In this document: piece after piece, positions 44,693 to 52,506 of the stretch
Layout of the letters: every line of letters begins with the position of its first letter
Position numbering within the stretch: the first letter of the stretch is position 1
Source of the DNA: Nakamurella aerolata
GTDB taxonomy: Bacteria > Actinomycetota > Actinomycetes > Mycobacteriales > Nakamurellaceae
Assembly: GCF_013002705.1 (NCBI RefSeq)
Contig: NZ_JABEND010000005.1
Location: 1 to 64,000, forward strand
Direction of reading: 5' to 3'
Length of the DNA stretch: 64,000 bases
Position numbers and translations under genes: made by a program
The notes under the pieces: generated by a model
What the model was told of the DNA's origin: nothing
The model's input: the letters and a program-made list of their open reading frames with translations, nothing else
Database searches by the model: none

Positions 44693-44761
44693 CCTGAGCT
44701 GCCGCCAGTGGCGGAAAAACCCACCGCATCCGCCGCTTGGCGCCACTGGAGGCAGCTCAGG
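44693..44761. repeat. 21-bp inverted repeat between hflX and the arsR-type gene
   Basis: CCTGAGCTGCCGCCAGTGGC plus G (44693-44713) pairs with the segment at 44741-44761 (ending GGCAGCTCAGG) with one mismatch in 21, around a 27-base loop. It is downstream of the ArsR-type gene and upstream of hflX on the same strand, so it may end the former's transcript, though it has no U-tract. Confidence 0.75.
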
Positions 44762-44800
44762 TACACGTGCCGGACGTGCGCGTCCGCAACGACAATCGCG

Positions 44801-45331
44801 TCACCGCGGTTCGGGGAACACCGCAAGAAACAGCGAAATCCGCTCCCCGTCCGGGTCGTGCGGGCGGCCGGCGAACTCGTTGAACAGCGCGGAGATCCTG
44901 GTGACCAGCTCGTCACGATGTTCGGGGCTGAGCTGCAGACCGAGCCTGGCGGTGTCCACCGACGTTTCCGGCACCTCGGCCACCTCGTCGAAGAACGCCC
45001 GCAGGATCGAGTTGCTGCCGTCCGGTTCGGTGCTCAGCCGCCACGATTTGCCGGTGGCGCGGTAGGGCACCTCGGTGGACCCGCGGGGCCCGCGGCGGGG
45101 CGGATCGGCCTGCAGAAATCCCTGGGTCACCAGCGTGCGCACGTGGTGCAGCACCGAGGCCGGATTGCGGCCCAACCGTTCGGCCAGTTGCTTGTTGGTG
45201 AGCGGCTCGTACAGGCACAGCCGCAGGATGCGCAGCCGGGTGACGCTGGCCAGCGCTTTGCGCTCGGCGTCGGTCGCTGGTCGTCGTTCGTCGCCCCGTG
45301 GTGAGGTGGGTGCTGGCCGGCCGCCGGTCAT
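44801..45331 (-). CDS. ArsR-type winged-helix transcriptional regulator
   Basis: A 176-aa DNA-binding protein. The HTH (LASVTRLRILRLCLYEPLTN, then KQLAERLGRNPASVLHHVRT) is at about residues 26-67. The C-terminal half lacks the CxC metal site of ArsR/SmtB sensors, so it likely responds to an organic ligand. Similar regulators control an adjacent MFS pump, as here. TACAGT (45343-45338) lies six bases before the ATG at 45331, suggesting a leaderless mRNA. A palindrome at 45385-45402 in the divergent promoter is its likely operator. Confidence 0.85.
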   Translation of the reverse strand: MTGGRPAPTSPRGDERRPATDAERKALASVTRLRILRLCLYEPLTNKQLAERLGRNPASVLHHVRTLVTQGFLQADPPRRGPRGSTEVPYRATGKSWRLSTEPDGSNSILRAFFDEVAEVPETSVDTARLGLQLSPEHRDELVTRISALFNEFAGRPHDPDGERISLFLAVFPEPR

Positions 45332-45384
45332 GTCCTCACTGTAGGCAGCACGCCGGACGGTACGCAGCGCGCCGGCAGCACAGT

Positions 45385-45402
45385 GATTGAGTTTTCTCAA
45401 TC
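45385..45402. promoter_or_regulatory. Candidate operator of the ArsR-type regulator
   Basis: GATTGAGTTTTCTCAATC is a perfect palindrome (7-bp arms, TTTT centre) in very GC-rich DNA, between the divergent regulator and MFS genes. AT-rich TTGAG-N4-CTCAA sites are typical of this regulator class. Confidence 0.65.
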
Positions 45403-45551
45403 GGTGATGCAGACTGCTCGGCATGCCCGCCTGGATGAGCGTCCGGGATTGCCCGTGACCACCCCCGACCCCCGGTTGCCCGACGTGCTGCCGGGAGCTC
45501 ACGCCCGACCTGCCCGCGCCCGACCCGGAACTCTCCGCCCCTGCCTCCACG

Positions 45552-46922
45552 GTGCACGCAACGCAGGCCCGCGCAACCGATTCTTCGGAGGCCGCCGCCG
45601 CACCGGCGAGAGCGGAAAGACCGGTGGACACCGCCCGGCCGAGCCTGTGGCACCACGCCGACTTCATGCGGCTGTGGGCCGGCGACACAGCGAGCCAGCT
45701 CGGTGCGGCGCTCGGTACCTTCGCGATTCCCTATCTGGCAGTGACGGCACTGAAAGCCAGCGAGTTCCAGATGGGGCTGCTCGGCACCCTCACCACGCTC
45801 GGCTTCCTGATTATCGGGTTGCCGTCCGGCGCTCTCATCGACCGGCGCGACAAGCGATCGGTGATGATCACCGCCGACTTCGGCCGCTTCCTGCTGCTGG
45901 CCACCCTGCCGGTCGCATGGTGGCTGGGGGTCCTGACGTTCGCGCAGGTGGCGATCGTCGCGACGCTGGTCGGCATGCTGCAGGTGTTCTTCGACGTCAG
46001 CTATCAGAGCTATCTTCCGTCGCTGGTGCACCGCGACCAGGTCGTCGAGGGGAACTCGAAACTGCAAGCGTCGCAATCGGTGTCGCAGGCGGTCGGGCCG
46101 GCGTTCGGCGGCTTCCTTATCAAGATCGCCGGGGCCGCCTGGTCGATCGCCATCAACGCGATCGGTTATCTGATCTCCGCGGTGTGTCTGCTGAAGATCA
46201 ACCATCGCGAGACGCCGCCGGCGCGCACCGACCGTCGGCCACTGGTCAGTGAGATCCGTGAGGGCTTGGCGTTCGTGGTGCGACATCCGTTGCTGCGCAG
46301 GCTCATCGCCTGTACCGGCATCAGCAACCTGTTCAACTCGGTGAGCAACGTGCTGATGGTGCTGTACATGGTGCAGATGCTGCACCTTTCGCCGGTGACC
46401 ATCGGGGTGATCGAAGCCGCCATGGCGGTGGGCGGGCTGTGCGGCGCGTTGATCACCACTCGGCTGGCCGACCGCATCGGTGAGGGCCCGACGATCATCG
46501 TCACCGCGACCCCGTTCGCCGTCATCGCCTTCGCCTGGCCGTTGTCTTCGGTGCTGCCTGCGGTGCCGACGTTACTGGTCGCGTCGTTCGTCGCCGGGGT
46601 CAGCGTTGTCGCGTACAACATCGCGACAGTCATTTTCCGGCAACGGCTTTGCCCACCGAAGCTCTTGGGCCGGATGAACGCTTCCGCCCGTTTCCTGGTG
46701 TGGGGCGGGATGCCGATCGGGTCGTTCATCGGTGGAGTGCTCGGCCACCAGTTCGGCGTCCTGCCGACCTTCTACGTTGCGGCCGTCGGCGTCAGCCTTT
46801 CGCTGTTACCGATCTACCTGTCGCCGCTGTGGCGGATCCGCAAACTGCCCGCCTACGACGAGGACGGTGAGGGCACCGACGGATCCGGCGGCAGCGCCGA
46901 GCGTGCCAGCGTTGGTGATTGA
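45552..46922 (+). CDS. MFS transporter (drug/siderophore exporter type)
   Basis: A 456-aa major facilitator protein with about twelve membrane segments. ADFMRLWAGDTASQLGAALG opens the first helix, GLPSGALIDRRDKRSVMI is the cytoplasmic motif A between helices 2 and 3, and LLGRMNASARFLVWGGMPIG is typical of the MFS_3/EntS-like subgroup of exporters. The start is the GTG at 45552, the first possible start after an in-frame stop; no strong RBS is seen. It is divergent from the ArsR-type gene and probably repressed by it. The substrate is unknown. Confidence 0.85.
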   Translation: MHATQARATDSSEAAAAPARAERPVDTARPSLWHHADFMRLWAGDTASQLGAALGTFAIPYLAVTALKASEFQMGLLGTLTTLGFLIIGLPSGALIDRRDKRSVMITADFGRFLLLATLPVAWWLGVLTFAQVAIVATLVGMLQVFFDVSYQSYLPSLVHRDQVVEGNSKLQASQSVSQAVGPAFGGFLIKIAGAAWSIAINAIGYLISAVCLLKINHRETPPARTDRRPLVSEIREGLAFVVRHPLLRRLIACTGISNLFNSVSNVLMVLYMVQMLHLSPVTIGVIEAAMAVGGLCGALITTRLADRIGEGPTIIVTATPFAVIAFAWPLSSVLPAVPTLLVASFVAGVSVVAYNIATVIFRQRLCPPKLLGRMNASARFLVWGGMPIGSFIGGVLGHQFGVLPTFYVAAVGVSLSLLPIYLSPLWRIRKLPAYDEDGEGTDGSGGSAERASVGD

Positions 46923-47124
46923 TTCCGCGCCGGCGAGCCGGCAGGGCCGGGGTGGCGAGCGGACGTGCCGGGTGGAATCGGCGAGCCCATCAACCTCGCG
47001 CAGGAAACCTCAAGCGCGGCAACGGATCACCACGATCAGGAGGCGACTGCGCGCGTCCAACGCGCGAACCCGGCCGGCCGGCGGGTTCAACTCCAGCCCT
47101 CAGCGCGGGAACATAGCTCGGAAG

Positions 47125-47970
47125 TCAGCCGGCCAACACGGCCGGGTTCAGCGTCCCGGAGTACACCAGCACCGCCGGCCCGCGCAGGGTGGCGCGGCCG
47201 TCGTCGTCGATGGTGACGTGCACGGTGCCGCCGGGGACGTCGACGGTGACGGTACCCACGCGGCGGCCGGTACGGGCGAGCTGTACCGCGGCTACCGCCG
47301 CCGTTCCGGTTCCGCAGGAACGGGTTTCGCCGGCGCCGCGCTCGTACACGCGCATCCGCACCCTGTCGTCGTCGATCACCGAGACGAACTCGATGTTGAC
47401 GCCATCGGGAAAGTCGGAAGCCGAGAAGCTCGGCGGCTCGGCCAGGTCGAGGTCGGCAAGCTCGGGATCGTCCGGCCCCAGCACGGTGACCAGGTGCGGG
47501 TTGCCGACATTGACGGCGCGGCCCCGGTGTTCGCGCCCGGCGACCACCGCCACCGGCCCGTCGGGACCGAGGGTGACCACGTCGAGGCCGACGCTGACGT
47601 CGCCGTCTCCGTCGACAGTGGCGACCCGTTCGCCTCCGCGGACATCGAAGGTGAAGGTGCCGGCGGGCTGATAACCGGCGTCGACCAGGAAGCGGGCGAA
47701 CACCCGTGCACCGTTGCCGCACATTTCCGCGGGCGAGCCGTCTGAGTTGCGGTAGTCCATCAGAAATCGATCGGGGTGCTCGGGGCTGGGAGCCACCCGG
47801 ATCACGCCGTCGGCACCGATCCCGCTGCGCCGGTCGCTGAGCGTCCTGGCGAGTTCGGCGGTGAGCTCCAGTTCACCGCGCGGGTCGGGCAGCAGCACGA
47901 AATCGTTCTCGGTGCCGTGGCCCTTGACGAAGGTCAGCTCCGCCGCCGGTTCGGGTTGGGGTGCGCTCAC
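47125..47970 (-). CDS. dapF: Diaminopimelate epimerase
   Basis: A 281-aa enzyme that converts LL-DAP to meso-DAP for lysine and peptidoglycan synthesis. FVKGHGTENDFVLLPD is the N-terminal motif. The two catalytic cysteines are in AEMCGNGARVFARF and TRSCGTGTAAVAAV. I start at the GTG at 47970, because TACCCT (47983-47978) ends seven bases upstream, a leaderless -10. A GTG at 47988 in the same frame is the alternative. The meso-DAP product fits the MurE signature. Confidence 0.94.
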   Translation of the reverse strand: MSAPQPEPAAELTFVKGHGTENDFVLLPDPRGELELTAELARTLSDRRSGIGADGVIRVAPSPEHPDRFLMDYRNSDGSPAEMCGNGARVFARFLVDAGYQPAGTFTFDVRGGERVATVDGDGDVSVGLDVVTLGPDGPVAVVAGREHRGRAVNVGNPHLVTVLGPDDPELADLDLAEPPSFSASDFPDGVNIEFVSVIDDDRVRMRVYERGAGETRSCGTGTAAVAAVQLARTGRRVGTVTVDVPGGTVHVTIDDDGRATLRGPAVLVYSGTLNPAVLAG

Positions 47971-48135
47971 CGGACCAAGGGTAGCCACTGCCCGGCACCA
48001 CCGTCGGTCAGCAACGGTCGATCAGTGCGCAGCCGGCAATGCGCAGCCCTCAGTGCGCGGCCATCGGATCGGCCATCGGATCGGCCGTCAGATCAGCACC
48101 AGGCGGGTGAGCTGCCGGTGTGCGGCAGCCGGTGC

Positions 48136-49056
48136 TCACCCGCCGAAAAGCTGCAGCGTGCGCTCCAGCAGCTCCGGGTCGGCACCGTCGAGTTGGTGCC
48201 GGCGCGGGTCACGGCGGAACCACGACCGTTGCCGGCGAACGAAACGGCGGGTAGCGGTGACGGTGTCCGCCGCAGCTTGTTCCATGCTGCTGCGGCCGTC
48301 GATGGCGTCGATCAGCTGCGCATAGCCGAGCGCTCGGCGGGCGGTGACACCGTCCCGGAGCCCGGCAGCCAGCAGACCGCGCACCTCCTCGACGAAGCCG
48401 GCTCGCATCATCTGCTCGACGCGCCGCTCCAGCCGCTGGTCCAGCTCGGCAGGGTCGCGGTCGACGGTGACGATGACGCCGCCGTAGCGCGCCGGCCCGG
48501 GCTTGGGAAGGTTTGCGGTGAACGGTTTTCCGGTGATCTCGATGACCTCGAGCGCCCGGACGATGCGGCGCCCGTTGCTGGGCAGCACGGCCTGCGCCGC
48601 CGGCGGGTCGAGGCGCGCCAGCTCGGCATGCAGGCGCTCGGCACCTTCGTGCTCCAGACGCTCCAGATACCGGGCGCGCACCTGCGGATCCGTTCCGGGA
48701 AAGTCGATCTCGTCGATCACCGCCTGGATGTACAACCCGGACCCGCCGACCAGAATGGGGGTGACACCGGCCGCCAGCAGTTCTTCGATGCGACTCCTGG
48801 CCTGGCGTTGATACACGGCGACGCTCGCCGTCTCGGTGACGTCCCAGATGTCCAACAGGTGATGCGGCACCGATTCCCGTTGCGCCGCCGTCACTTTCGC
48901 CGTGCCGATGTCCATGCCGCGATAGGTCTGCATGGAGTCGGCGTTGATCACCTCGCCGCCGAGGCGCTGCGCCGCCGCGATCGCCAGCTCGGACTTCCCG
49001 GTACCGGTGGGGCCGGCGATCACCAGCAGCCGCCCGGCCCGGCCCGGCCTCGTCAC
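48136..49056 (-). CDS. miaA: tRNA dimethylallyltransferase MiaA
   Basis: A 306-aa enzyme that prenylates A37 of tRNAs reading UNN codons; MiaB (59811) then thiomethylates it. AGPTGTGKSELAIAAAQRLG is the P-loop, INADSMQTYRGMDIGTAK and HHLLDIWDVTETASVAVYQ are family signatures, and RRALGYAQLIDAIDG and RRQRSWFRRD close it. The GTG at 49056 overlaps the stop of the upstream gene (GTGA), which decides the start. Confidence 0.94.
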   Translation of the reverse strand: MTRPGRAGRLLVIAGPTGTGKSELAIAAAQRLGGEVINADSMQTYRGMDIGTAKVTAAQRESVPHHLLDIWDVTETASVAVYQRQARSRIEELLAAGVTPILVGGSGLYIQAVIDEIDFPGTDPQVRARYLERLEHEGAERLHAELARLDPPAAQAVLPSNGRRIVRALEVIEITGKPFTANLPKPGPARYGGVIVTVDRDPAELDQRLERRVEQMMRAGFVEEVRGLLAAGLRDGVTARRALGYAQLIDAIDGRSSMEQAAADTVTATRRFVRRQRSWFRRDPRRHQLDGADPELLERTLQLFGG

Positions 49057-49787
49057 CGCCACCACCGGTACACGTGGTAGCCGACGCCGTACGGGGCACC
49101 GAAGAAACGTCCTGCGCCGCACCACTTCTGGCCGTCTTCCTGCCGATCGGCCATGGCCCGCAACGCCATCGGCAGGCTGGCACCGGTCGGATCGGCGCGG
49201 TGGGACGCCGGCTGCCGCCGCTCGCTCCGGCCGGCGAGCGCGTCGGCCTGCCAGTGCCGCTCGCGCCGCTCGGCGTCCGCGGAGGCGGCCACCACCTCCC
49301 GGCGCTGTTCGGGTGCCGGCGCCAGCGGGCCGCCCGGATGGCTCAGCGCCCCGTCCGCCAGCAGCAGCAGGCCGACGGATGCCGGCACGGCGTCGGCCGG
49401 GCTTGCCGTACCGGCAGAACCAGCAGCACCGGCCAGGACCGCTCGGCCCACCCACCAACCGGCCGCGGCCGGGTCCGCCGGATCGAGCGCGTCGGAGTCG
49501 GCATCGGAATCATTGTGGCGGCCGGCCCGGCCGTAGGGGTGACGCTGCCAGCGAGGGTCCGGCAGCTCGGACGGGTGCAGCACTCCCCCGGCGGTGACAC
49601 CGCCCGCGGTCGCGATCAGCAACTCGACCACGCTGGACCGCTGCAGCAGCCACCGGGCCGCCTCGACTACCGCCGCCACCAGCTCGGGTTGTTCGGCCTG
49701 CAGTTGCGGTGCGACGCCCGGAATCAGCCAAGGAGCGGCGGGGATCAGCGCGGCGTTGGTGGGCGCTGGAAGCGGCGGCTGGGACAT
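49053..49787 (-). CDS. Class III extradiol dioxygenase-like protein (Rv2728c type)
   Basis: A 244-aa protein found in most actinobacteria directly upstream of miaA. LIPAAPWLIPGVAP opens it, followed by a core with VGLLLLADGALSHPGGPLAP and GAPYGVGYHVYRWW at the C-terminus. It resembles the LigB superfamily but lacks clear ring-cleaving metal ligands, so the activity is unknown. It is translationally coupled to miaA. Confidence 0.8.
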   Translation of the reverse strand: MSQPPLPAPTNAALIPAAPWLIPGVAPQLQAEQPELVAAVVEAARWLLQRSSVVELLIATAGGVTAGGVLHPSELPDPRWQRHPYGRAGRHNDSDADSDALDPADPAAAGWWVGRAVLAGAAGSAGTASPADAVPASVGLLLLADGALSHPGGPLAPAPEQRREVVAASADAERRERHWQADALAGRSERRQPASHRADPTGASLPMALRAMADRQEDGQKWCGAGRFFGAPYGVGYHVYRWWR

Positions 49788-49992
49788 CAGCGCCGAAGGT
49801 ACCGGGTTCGGGGTCCACGCCGCGTCGCCGCCTGGCGACTGTTGATATACCTCTCGCTCGACGCGGCCTGACCAGGCAGACTAGAGGTTGCCGCCGTCGC
49901 CGGATTCCGGGGACGGCCGCACACGACCGGGGGCGGTCACGCCGCGCGCGCACCGCCCGGGCCCCGCGGCCCCACGAACGACAAGGACCGAG

Positions 49993-52242
49993 ATGACCGC
50001 CGAGCACCCCGACCGCAGCTCCGATTCGCAGCCGACCGCACCGGCCGAGCCCACCACCACCGACGACGGCTCAGCGTCAACAGCAGCGCCGTCGGCGTCG
50101 GGCGATCATCAGGACTCCGCATCGCAACAGGCAGCAGCGCAACAAACCGCACCGCAACAGGCAGCATCGCAACAGACCGCATCGCAACAGGCACCGGCCG
50201 GCCGCCCGGAGTCCGGGCCGGCGCCGTCCCAGCCCGCCGAGTCAACACCGTCCGGCACGGTGCATTCAGAGACCGTGCAGTCGGAGCCGGTGCAGCCAGA
50301 GACCGTGCATTCAGAGACCGTGCGTTCAGACACGGTGCATTCAGAGCCAGTGCAGCCAGAGACCGCGCAGCCAGCGACAGTGCCCTCGACCTCCGCACAG
50401 TCCGGCGCCGCACAGTCTGAAACAGCGCCGTCTGAAACAGCGCCGTCTGAAACAGCGCCGTCTGAAACAGCGCCGTTTGAATCAACGCCGTCGGAACCGT
50501 CGGTGCCCGCCGCAGCACCGTCTACCGCTACCCCGCCCACCGATGCACCGTCCGCCGGAGCACCAGCAGCCGATGCTCCATCCAGCGGAGCACCCTCTAC
50601 CGAAGCACCGTCAGCCGAAGCACCGTCAGCCGAAGCACCGTCAGCCGAAGCACCGTCAGCCGAAGCGCCGACCTCCGAGACCGCGCCCGACGCCGACTCC
50701 GGGCCGGCCGACGCGGGTGCTGCCACGGCGCCGGACGGCGGCCGCCCACCACGCGGCGACCGGCGGCCGGCATCGGGTGGGCAGCACCATGGCCGCCCCG
50801 GCGACCGCCAGAAAGACCGGCAGAAGGACCGGCAGAAGGACCGCCAGAAAGAGGGTCAGCCAGACAACCAGGGCGACAAGCCAGGCAACCAGCACGGGTC
50901 AAAACCAGCAGGCCGCCCGGGCCGTCCCGGCAAGCCGGGGCGCCCAGGTGGACCCCGGCGCGGAGCCGGCCACGGTGCGCAGGCGCCCACCCCGACCGCT
51001 GCCGGGCATGCCGTCGTCGAGCCGACGGTGGAACCGGTCGACCCGACGCAATGGGGCCGGATCGACGAAGCCGGCACCGTCTACGTCCGGACCGGAGCCG
51101 GCGAGCGCGCGGTCGGTACCTGGGCCGCGGGCGAACCGGCGGAGGGGCTGGCGCACTTCGGGCACCGCTTCGACGACTTCTCGACCCAGATCGCGGTGCT
51201 GGAGGCGCGGCTGGCCTCCGGCACCGGCGACCCGAAAGCCGCCAAGCAGCAAGCACTTGCGCTGCGCGATCAGGTGGCCGAGCTGGCCGCCGTCGGCGAT
51301 CTGGACGGTGCAGCGGCCCGGCTCGAGGTGGTGATCGGCGCCGCCGATCAGGCCATCGCCGGCGCCTCGCAGGCCCGCGCCCAGGCCAGGGCGAACGCGG
51401 TGGCCGCGAAGGAGGCGCTGTGCGCCGAGGCCGAGCAGCTGGCCGAGTCCACCTCGTGGAAGAGCACCGGCGACCGGCTCAAGGCCATCGTCGACGAGTG
51501 GCGGCAGATCCACGGCATCGACCGCAAGACCGACGACGCCCTGTGGAAGCGATTCGCCAAGGCCAGGGACACCTTCACCCGGCACCGCGGCTCCCACTTC
51601 GCCGAACTCGACAAGCAGCGCGGCGCCGCCAAACAGGCCAAGGAAGAACTGATCACCAGGGCGGAAGCGCTGTCCGACTCCAGCGACTGGGGCGAGACGG
51701 CCGGCGCCTACCGCGAGCTGATGACCGAGTGGAAGGCCACCGGGCGGGCCCCGCGCGAGGTGGAAGACAGCCTCTGGGAACGGTTCCGCGGCGCGCAGGA
51801 GAAGTTCTTCTCGCGGCGCAACCAGGTGTTCGCCGAACGGGACGCGGAGTTCGAGGCCAACGCCAAGACCAAGGAGAGCCTGCTCGCCGAGGCCGAGAAG
51901 ATCGACCCGGCCCGCGATCTTGACGCCGCAAGAGCCGCCCTGCGATCCATCCAAGAACGATGGGAAGCGGCCGGAAAGGTTCCACGGGAACGGATTCGGG
52001 AGTTCGACTCGAAGCTGCGCGCGGTGGAAGATCGGGTCCGCAAGGCCGAGGATGCCCACTGGCGCCGTACCGATCCGGAAACCCAGGCAAGGGTCGACCA
52101 GTTCCGCCAACGCGTCGAGCAGTTCCGCACCCAGGCCGAGAAGGCCAGGGCGGCCGGCAACGAGCGGAAGGCCAACGAGGCCGACGCCCAAGCCGCGCAG
52201 TGGGAGGAATGGCTGCGGGCCGCAGAAAACGCCGTCGAATAG
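49993..52242 (+). CDS. DUF349 protein with a long repetitive N-terminus
   Basis: A 749-aa protein. Residues 1-330 are disordered and repetitive (TAPSE, AEAPS and QKDR repeats). The rest holds a conserved start (PTQWGRIDEAGTVYVRTG, about residue 350) and DUF349 repeats with the pattern W..T(G/S)..L....EW, for example TSWKSTGDRLKAIVDEWRQI and SDWGETAGAYRELMTEWKAT. The helices are highly charged and probably form coiled coils. It corresponds in position to Rv2731 of mycobacteria. The start is the ATG at 49993 with AAGGA upstream. The function is unknown. Confidence 0.85.
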   Translation: MTAEHPDRSSDSQPTAPAEPTTTDDGSASTAAPSASGDHQDSASQQAAAQQTAPQQAASQQTASQQAPAGRPESGPAPSQPAESTPSGTVHSETVQSEPVQPETVHSETVRSDTVHSEPVQPETAQPATVPSTSAQSGAAQSETAPSETAPSETAPSETAPFESTPSEPSVPAAAPSTATPPTDAPSAGAPAADAPSSGAPSTEAPSAEAPSAEAPSAEAPSAEAPTSETAPDADSGPADAGAATAPDGGRPPRGDRRPASGGQHHGRPGDRQKDRQKDRQKDRQKEGQPDNQGDKPGNQHGSKPAGRPGRPGKPGRPGGPRRGAGHGAQAPTPTAAGHAVVEPTVEPVDPTQWGRIDEAGTVYVRTGAGERAVGTWAAGEPAEGLAHFGHRFDDFSTQIAVLEARLASGTGDPKAAKQQALALRDQVAELAAVGDLDGAAARLEVVIGAADQAIAGASQARAQARANAVAAKEALCAEAEQLAESTSWKSTGDRLKAIVDEWRQIHGIDRKTDDALWKRFAKARDTFTRHRGSHFAELDKQRGAAKQAKEELITRAEALSDSSDWGETAGAYRELMTEWKATGRAPREVEDSLWERFRGAQEKFFSRRNQVFAERDAEFEANAKTKESLLAEAEKIDPARDLDAARAALRSIQERWEAAGKVPRERIREFDSKLRAVEDRVRKAEDAHWRRTDPETQARVDQFRQRVEQFRTQAEKARAAGNERKANEADAQAAQWEEWLRAAENAVE
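50415..50474 (+). repeat. 15-bp tandem repeat in the DUF349 gene
   Basis: Four identical or near-identical copies of TCTGAAACAGCGCCG, encoding Ser-Glu-Thr-Ala-Pro. Sequence identity at the DNA level suggests recent expansion. Confidence 0.9.
50611..50670 (+). repeat. Second 15-bp tandem repeat in the DUF349 gene
   Basis: Four copies of TCAGCCGAAGCACCG, encoding Ser-Ala-Glu-Ala-Pro, the last with one change. A 12-bp array (CAGAAGGACCGG type, about 50808-50855) encoding Gln-Lys-Asp-Arg follows. Confidence 0.9.
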
Positions 52243-52336
52243 TCGCGCCGGGTAACCACGCGGTAACCGGATCGCGGGCCCCGGGAGTGCCGGCAACGCC
52301 CATGGCAACCTTCCGGTAACGGCGCGCGCCGGCGCC

Positions 52337-52366
52337 TTGACATGATCTGACCTGACCGGCCAGACT
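52337..52366 (+). promoter_or_regulatory. Predicted promoter of the DUF4185 leader ORF and gene
   Basis: TTGACA (52337-52342) is a perfect -35, followed after 18 bases by CAGACT (52361-52366), one base from TAGACT. It lies 90 bp upstream of the leader ORF at 52456 and is preceded by GGTAAC repeats (52251-52320). Confidence 0.5.
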
Positions 52367-52455
52367 CTCGCCAGAAATCGTTATCTCGGGCCCACCGGGT
52401 GCCGCCAGCAGGCTGCGCACCACCGGCCACGACCACGAGAGGACGGGTGAGGGCA

Positions 52456-52506
52456 ATGACGCCACCCGCACCGCCGGACCATCTGCACCCAGCAACGCGC
52501 GCGTGA
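52456..52506 (+). CDS. 16-codon leader ORF overlapping the DUF4185 gene
   Basis: The ORF runs from the ATG at 52456, with GAGGG just upstream, through MTPPAPPDHLHPATRA to TGA at 52504-52506. The TGA overlaps the GTG start of the DUF4185 gene as GTGA. Since that gene has no Shine-Dalgarno sequence of its own, ribosomes probably reach it by termination-reinitiation from this leader. Pro-rich content (PP twice) could slow ribosomes. A regulatory role is inference. Confidence 0.5.
   Translation: MTPPAPPDHLHPATRA

Noticed and set aside
45423-45458. 11-codon ORF upstream of the MFS gene
   Set aside because: It has no ribosome binding site or stall motif and is not coupled to the MFS start; the operator at 45385 explains the region better.
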